A program made the translations under genes and the position numbers. The notes beneath the pieces were generated by a model, which ran no database searches, was not told the DNA's origin, and was given only the letters and a program-made list of their open reading frames with translations. DNA of 25,887 nucleotides from an uncultured Collinsella sp. (lineage in GTDB: Bacteria; Actinomycetota; Coriobacteriia; Coriobacteriales; Coriobacteriaceae), in contig URKT01000024.1 in assembly GCA_900548495.1 (NCBI GenBank), positions 1 through 25,887 of the forward strand. The letters are read 5' to 3'. This document shows positions 22,333 through 25,887 of the stretch, one piece after another (the first letter of the stretch is position 1; each line of letters begins with the position of its first letter).

Positions 22333-23082
22333 ATGTTGCTCGAGGGCAAGAAAGCAATCATCACCGGAGGCACGCGCGGTATCGGCTATGCGATCGCCTG
22401 CCGTTTTATCGAGGAAGGCGCTGCCGTCACCGTCTTTGGCTCGCGCCAGGAGACTGCCGACGCGGCCGTTGAGAAGCTGGCGGCCGCCTATCCCGACGCC
22501 AAGGTCTGGGGCCGCTCCTGCGACCTCACCTCACTCGAGGCCGTGACCGAGGCTTTTACCCAGGCTGCAACCGACATGGGCGGTCTCGATACGGTCGTCA
22601 ACAACGCCGGCATCTCCCAGCGCTCGCCCCTTTTGGACTACACGGCCGAGGAGTTCGCCAAAGTCATGGACCTCAACGTTGTCGCTGTCTTTAACGGTCA
22701 CCAGGCGGCCGCCAAGATTATGACCGAGGCCGGCCACGGCGGCACCATCACCACCACGAGCTCGATGGTCGCCAAGTACGGCCAGCCCTCCGGCGTCGGT
22801 TACCCCACGTCCAAGTTTGCCGTCAACGGCATGGTCCAGTCGCTCTCGCGCGAGCTCGCCCCCATGGGCATTCGCGTCAATGCCGTTGCCCCTGGCGTGA
22901 CTAAGACCGACATGGTCGCCAACCTACCCGAAGAGGTCATCAAGCCCATCGTCGCCACTATTCCGCTCGGCCGCATGGGCGAGCCCGAGGATGTCGCCAA
23001 CGCCTTCGTTTTCCTAGCGAGCGACATGGCCTCCTATGTCACGGGCGCCGTGCTCCCCGTCGACGGAGCCGCCCGCTCCTAA
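22333..23082 (+). CDS. Short-chain dehydrogenase/reductase, BaiA/FabG-like
   Basis: The 249-residue classical SDR has the nucleotide-binding TGGTRGIG (11-18), NNAG (90-93), Asn115, a Ser at 143/144 and the YPTSK active site (Tyr157, Lys161), plus the APGVTKTDM segment (186-194). Its pattern, notably FGSRQETAD (35-43), YPDAKVWG, VFNGHQAA, SGVGYPTSK and VDGAARS at the end, recalls BaiA-type 3alpha-hydroxysteroid dehydrogenases as I remember them. FabG-type ketoacyl reductases share much of this. Ser37-Arg38 after the second strand suggests NADP(H) rather than NAD(H). The ATG at 22333 with AGAGGAAG upstream is preferred over an in-frame ATG 120 bp earlier. It is transcribed alone. Confidence 0.85.
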   Translation: MLLEGKKAIITGGTRGIGYAIACRFIEEGAAVTVFGSRQETADAAVEKLAAAYPDAKVWGRSCDLTSLEAVTEAFTQAATDMGGLDTVVNNAGISQRSPLLDYTAEEFAKVMDLNVVAVFNGHQAAAKIMTEAGHGGTITTTSSMVAKYGQPSGVGYPTSKFAVNGMVQSLSRELAPMGIRVNAVAPGVTKTDMVANLPEEVIKPIVATIPLGRMGEPEDVANAFVFLASDMASYVTGAVLPVDGAARS

Positions 23083-23129
23083 GGGGCCACAAGCCTCAGC
23101 TCCTAGCCTCAACATGGCTCGACCAAAAA

Positions 23130-23175
23130 GGCGCGCTGCCTGCATCAACTACAGGCAGCGCGCCTTGTTCTGTTT
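23130..23175 (+). terminator. Terminator of the SDR gene
   Basis: GGCGCGCTGCCTG and CAGGCAGCGCGCC pair perfectly over 13 bp around a 9-nt loop, followed by TTGTTCTGTTT. It lies about 47 bp past the SDR stop codon. Confidence 0.85.
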
Positions 23176-23178
23176 GCA

Positions 23179-23414
23179 GGGGAAGCTGCGTCCCGGTATT
23201 TCAGCTCAGAACGGGGCACGGTTTCCCCAGGACCTCCTTGCGGAAACTGCACCCCGTTTTGAACGTCGATTCTGGGATACCGTTTCCGCAATGGGCCTCC
23301 TGCGGAAACGGTATCCCACTCCGGGCGCCCATTCCGGGACACAGCTTCCCAACGGCCCCTGTTTCGGAAACCACATCCCATTTTGAACCCTTCAAAGCGG
23401 GACGCGGCTTCCCC
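23179..23414. repeat. Array of regularly spaced palindromic arms (period about 61 bp)
   Basis: Eight related arms of 16-18 bp alternate in orientation. Left arms (consensus near GGGAYACCGTTTCCGCA) start at 23213, 23273, 23335 and 23398; right arms (its complement) start at 23179, 23239, 23301 and 23363. Hairpins 23213-23255, 23273-23318 and 23335-23380 each have a 10-nt loop, and the middle one has a perfect 18-bp stem. The arms between hairpins are 16-17 bp apart, so the array is three full units with half units at both ends. It fills the gap between convergent genes and ends 13 bp from the antiporter stop codon. No T-tracts follow, and it codes for nothing recognisable. Confidence 0.85.
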
Positions 23415-23427
23415 GAGAGAGTATCGA

Positions 23428-24990
23428 CTACTTGCCGTCGTCGTCCTGGGCTTCGTCGCGTGCGTAGAGCTCCAGCATGCGGCGGCGATATTCGTGCACG
23501 GCGAGCTTGGCGCGCTCCAGGCGGCGGCGCTCACGCGGAGTCAGCTCGGACGGGTCAAGCTCATCACCATAGGTCTTATCGGCAAGAAGATGCGCCGCGT
23601 CCACGATACGGGCATCGATGTGGCCGTTCGCTGCCTCGGCGGAAAGACGCTCGGCAATCGTATCGAGCGTAGGCAAGCCCTCGAATACGCGACCATGTCC
23701 ATGCGAGGTCAGCAGCTCGTGCTCGCGCGCGAGCAGGCTCGCCAAATCGTGATGGGCGCGCAGAATATCGAGCGCGTCGGAAGGATGCTCGGCAACCTCT
23801 GCCACGGCGGCGACCGGTGCGGCATCGACCACGCGGTAGAAGAGCTGCGCGAGCAATGGCATCAAGAACACCGTGATGGCACCGGCGGCAACCATGACCG
23901 ACGCAATATCTTGCGACAGCGCGCCCGCGTTGACGGCAACACTCGTCACGGCAACGATGATCGGAAGCGCCGTGGTGCAGTACAGGGCCACGGTAATGCG
24001 ACCATACGCCGACACATCGCGCGTCGCAGGACAAATGCTCATAGAAATAAGGATGGGCACGGCACGAATAATCAGCAACGCCACGATAAAGCCCGCGAGC
24101 AAGCCCGGGCGCGACGCCACGGCCGTCAGGTCGATCTTTGCGCCCGATACGGTAAAGAACACCGGAATCAAAAAGCCGTAGGCCAGGCCGTCGAGCTTGG
24201 TCTCCAGCGTATGGTTGCCCTCGGGGATGATGTAGCGCAAGACAAAGCCGGCGGCAAAAGAACCCAACACGATGTCGAGGTCAAAGATGGCCGAGAACGC
24301 CACGAGCGTGACCAGGATGAACACCGTCAGACGCACGAAGGTCTGCGACGTGGTATCGGCGCGTTCCTCGACAAACGAAAAGAAGCGGCTGCCGACGCGC
24401 TTGGAGCGGCTTGGGACCACGGCCAGCAGCACGCAGACTACAGCAAACAAGCCAAGGATTACGAGCGTCTGGATGCCAGTGCGAGCAGACAGCAGCACCG
24501 ACATGGCGAGCACGGGACCGAGCTCGCCCCAAGTGCCATACGCGAGAATCGAGTCGCCCACACGCGTGCCGGTGAGCGAGCGCTCGCGCATGATGGGCAC
24601 GAGCGTGCCGAGCGCCGTAGAAGTGAGGGCAAGCGTCACGGCGATACCGTCGAAATGACTGACCGAGAACCACGGGGTAAAGCGCACGGCAAGCCAGGCG
24701 ATACCAAACGTGACGACCCACGTCGCCAAGCCGTAGCGCCCCTCGACACCCGTGATGCTCTTGGGGTCGATCTCAAAGCCGGCGAGCAGGAACAAAAAGG
24801 CCAGGCCGAGCTCGGACACCAGCGAGACCTCGGCATCTACATGGATGACGCCGAGCATATGGGGTCCCAGCACCGCGCCGAGCACGAGCAAAAAGACCGT
24901 CTCGGGAACGGGTTTTCCGGGAATCGCCGAGGCGATGAAGGGGCTTGCAAAGGCCACGAGCGCGATGATGGCGAGTGAAACGAATGCCAT
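23428..24990 (-). CDS. CPA2-type cation:proton antiporter
   Basis: The 520-residue membrane protein resembles the KefB/GerN/NapA sodium or potassium:proton antiporter family. About 12 hydrophobic helices fill residues 1-385. Characteristic pieces are PETVFLLVLGAVLGPH near the N-terminus, SELGLAFLFLLAGFEIDPKSI (helix 2-3 region), ALTSTALGTLVPIMRE (helix 4-5), LGSFAAGFVLRYI and FFTVSGAKIDL. The last 130 or so residues are hydrophilic and charged (LTPRERRRLERAKLAVHEYRRRMLELYARDE), probably cytoplasmic and partly coiled; I see no Rossmann-type RCK/TrkA-N domain. The ATG has AGAAAGG upstream. It stands alone and is convergent with the SDR gene. The ion transported is unknown. Confidence 0.85.
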   Translation of the reverse strand: MAFVSLAIIALVAFASPFIASAIPGKPVPETVFLLVLGAVLGPHMLGVIHVDAEVSLVSELGLAFLFLLAGFEIDPKSITGVEGRYGLATWVVTFGIAWLAVRFTPWFSVSHFDGIAVTLALTSTALGTLVPIMRERSLTGTRVGDSILAYGTWGELGPVLAMSVLLSARTGIQTLVILGLFAVVCVLLAVVPSRSKRVGSRFFSFVEERADTTSQTFVRLTVFILVTLVAFSAIFDLDIVLGSFAAGFVLRYIIPEGNHTLETKLDGLAYGFLIPVFFTVSGAKIDLTAVASRPGLLAGFIVALLIIRAVPILISMSICPATRDVSAYGRITVALYCTTALPIIVAVTSVAVNAGALSQDIASVMVAAGAITVFLMPLLAQLFYRVVDAAPVAAVAEVAEHPSDALDILRAHHDLASLLAREHELLTSHGHGRVFEGLPTLDTIAERLSAEAANGHIDARIVDAAHLLADKTYGDELDPSELTPRERRRLERAKLAVHEYRRRMLELYARDEAQDDDGK

Positions 24991-25059
24991 GTGATGCCTT
25001 TCTCTTGTTTGCGCTTCACTGTAGCACCCTCGCCGTCCTCAACGCGCTACGAGCTGTCG

Positions 25060-25065
25060 TATCAT
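25060..25065 (+). promoter_or_regulatory. Candidate -10 box of purL
   Basis: TATCAT lies 109 bp before the purL start. No clear -35 is present. The 110-bp leader contains an ATG at 25082 that is in frame with purL and would add 31 residues of low family similarity. Confidence 0.3.
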
Positions 25066-25174
25066 AGTGAGGTTTACAAACATGTGGCTCAAGGCGACCG
25101 CAGGGCAGACCCCGCAAACCGACCGCTGCCGCATACCGTACCGTACGCCCAACCGATCAGGAAGGCAGGAACCA

Positions 25175-25858
25175 ATGGTCTCTCGTATCTACGTGGAGAA
25201 GAAACCCGGGTTCGACGTCGAGGCTCAGCAGCTCAAGGGCGAGCTGACCGAGATTCTCGGCATCAAGGGCATCGAGGCCCTGAGGATCATCAACCGCTAC
25301 GATGTCGAGGGCATCGACGAGGAGCTTTTCCGCTCCTGCGTGCCGACCGTCTTTAGCGAGCCCCAGGTCGATGTGACCTACGACGAGCTCCCCGCAAGCG
25401 ATGGCGCCGTCTTTGCCGTCGAATTCCTGCCTGGCCAGTTTGACCAGCGCGCCGACTCCGCCAGCGAGTGCGTGCAGCTCATCAGCCAGGGCGAGCGCCC
25501 CGCCGTGCGCTCCGCCAAGGTCTATATGATCTCGGGCGCTCTGGACGAAGCCGCCATCGAGGCCATCAAGCACTACGTGGTGAACCCCGTCGAGGCGCGC
25601 ATCGCCTCGCTCGACCTGCCCGAGACGCTGTACATGGAGACCCCCGAGCCCCAGCCCGTCGAGGTGCTCGACGGCTTCCGCGAGCTCGATGAGACCGGCC
25701 TTGCCGCCTTTATCGCCGATCGCGGCCTTGCCATGGACGAGGCAGACATCGCCTTCTGCCAGCAGTACTTCCGCGATGAGGATCGCGACCCCACCATCAC
25801 CGAGATCCGCGTGATCGACACCTACTGGTCCGATCACTGCCGCCATACCACCTTCGGC
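25175..25858 (+). CDS. purL: Phosphoribosylformylglycinamidine synthase, N-terminal part (truncated by contig end)
   Basis: PurL converts FGAR, glutamine and ATP to FGAM in purine synthesis. The first 228 residues are present. MVSRIYVEKKPGFDVEAQQLKGEL is the start of the large clostridial-type PurL (family length about 1,250 residues with fused glutaminase, from family knowledge). The N-terminal domain is PurS-like; at residues 215-228 VIDTYWSDHCRHTTFG is the conserved entry to the synthetase domain. The ATG at 25175 has CAGGA upstream. True sequence ends at 25858 because adapter sequence begins at 25859; the next codons would give the artefact LSLIHISEP. Confidence 0.93.
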
Positions 25859-25887
25859 CTGTCTCTTATACACATCTCCGAGCCCAC
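25859..25887. other. Nextera transposase adapter contamination
   Basis: The last 29 bases begin with CTGTCTCTTATACACATCT, the mosaic-end sequence of the Tn5-based Nextera kit, and continue with CCGAGCCCAC, the standard adapter tail. Translations of it give the well-known artefact peptides LSLIHISEP (forward) and MYKRQ (reverse). It is library sequence, not genome. Confidence 0.98.

Noticed and set aside
23179..23414. CRISPR array
   Set aside because: The repeated arms alternate in orientation and differ from each other, the gaps are only 10 and 16-17 nt, and no cas gene is nearby.
23145..23534. Minus-strand ORF through the palindromic array
   Set aside because: It overlaps the antiporter 3' end and the SDR terminator, and the repeat period is not a constant multiple of three, so coding is not preserved across units.
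23383..24978. Plus-strand ORF of 531 codons opposite the antiporter
   Set aside because: It is highly charged, low-complexity antisense of the membrane protein gene, without any domain signature.
25157..25873. Reverse-strand ORF of 238 residues beginning MYKRQ, opposite purL
   Set aside because: Its start codon lies in Nextera adapter sequence and the rest is the antisense shadow of purL.

Overview
The window looks like one contig of a draft assembly from a high-GC actinobacterium of the class Coriobacteriia, most like a gut Collinsella. This rests on gene content, codon use and remembered protein similarity; no database search was run. The last 29 bases (25859-25887) are Nextera transposase adapter sequence, so the contig ends inside purL and its final bases are not biological.

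Layout. Bases 1-310 hold a possible incoming 3' gene fragment and the terminator of the translation-factor operon. The operon infC-rpmI-rplT (941-1510, 717-908, 311-670, minus strand) has a leader with a terminator-like hairpin, and infC probably starts at a non-canonical AUA. Upstream lies tRNA-Leu(CAA), whose 3' end and terminator are duplicated around a 115-bp palindrome-rich segment. Next, all on the minus strand, come a transglutaminase-like protein, class II fructose-bisphosphate aldolase, a metallo-beta-lactamase-fold hydrolase, the bifunctional (p)ppGpp enzyme Rel, and an unusual RecJ nuclease fused to a RecQ-like helicase.

From 11.5 kb: a BASS-family (bile acid:sodium symporter type) transporter on the plus strand, then a convergent two-gene unit (cutC and a GalT-like HIT protein), then a complete branched-chain or hydrophobic amino-acid ABC importer on the minus strand. 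Its order of transcription is livK2, livK1, livH, livM, livG, livF: two paralogous lipoprotein binding proteins, two permeases and two ATPases. Stem-loops separate the binding-protein gene from the permease genes.

From 20.7 kb: homoserine dehydrogenase (plus strand, strong terminator), a short-chain dehydrogenase resembling BaiA-type hydroxysteroid dehydrogenases, a 236-bp array of regularly spaced palindromic arms with a period of about 61 bp, a CPA2-type cation/proton antiporter on the minus strand, and the 5' end of purL.

Most of the window is ordinary housekeeping and transport. The parts most worth a second look are the palindromic array at 23179-23414, the tRNA-Leu end duplication, the RecJ-RecQ fusion with its overlapping upstream ORF, the probable AUA start of infC, and the BaiA-like reductase in a genome that also carries a BASS transporter.
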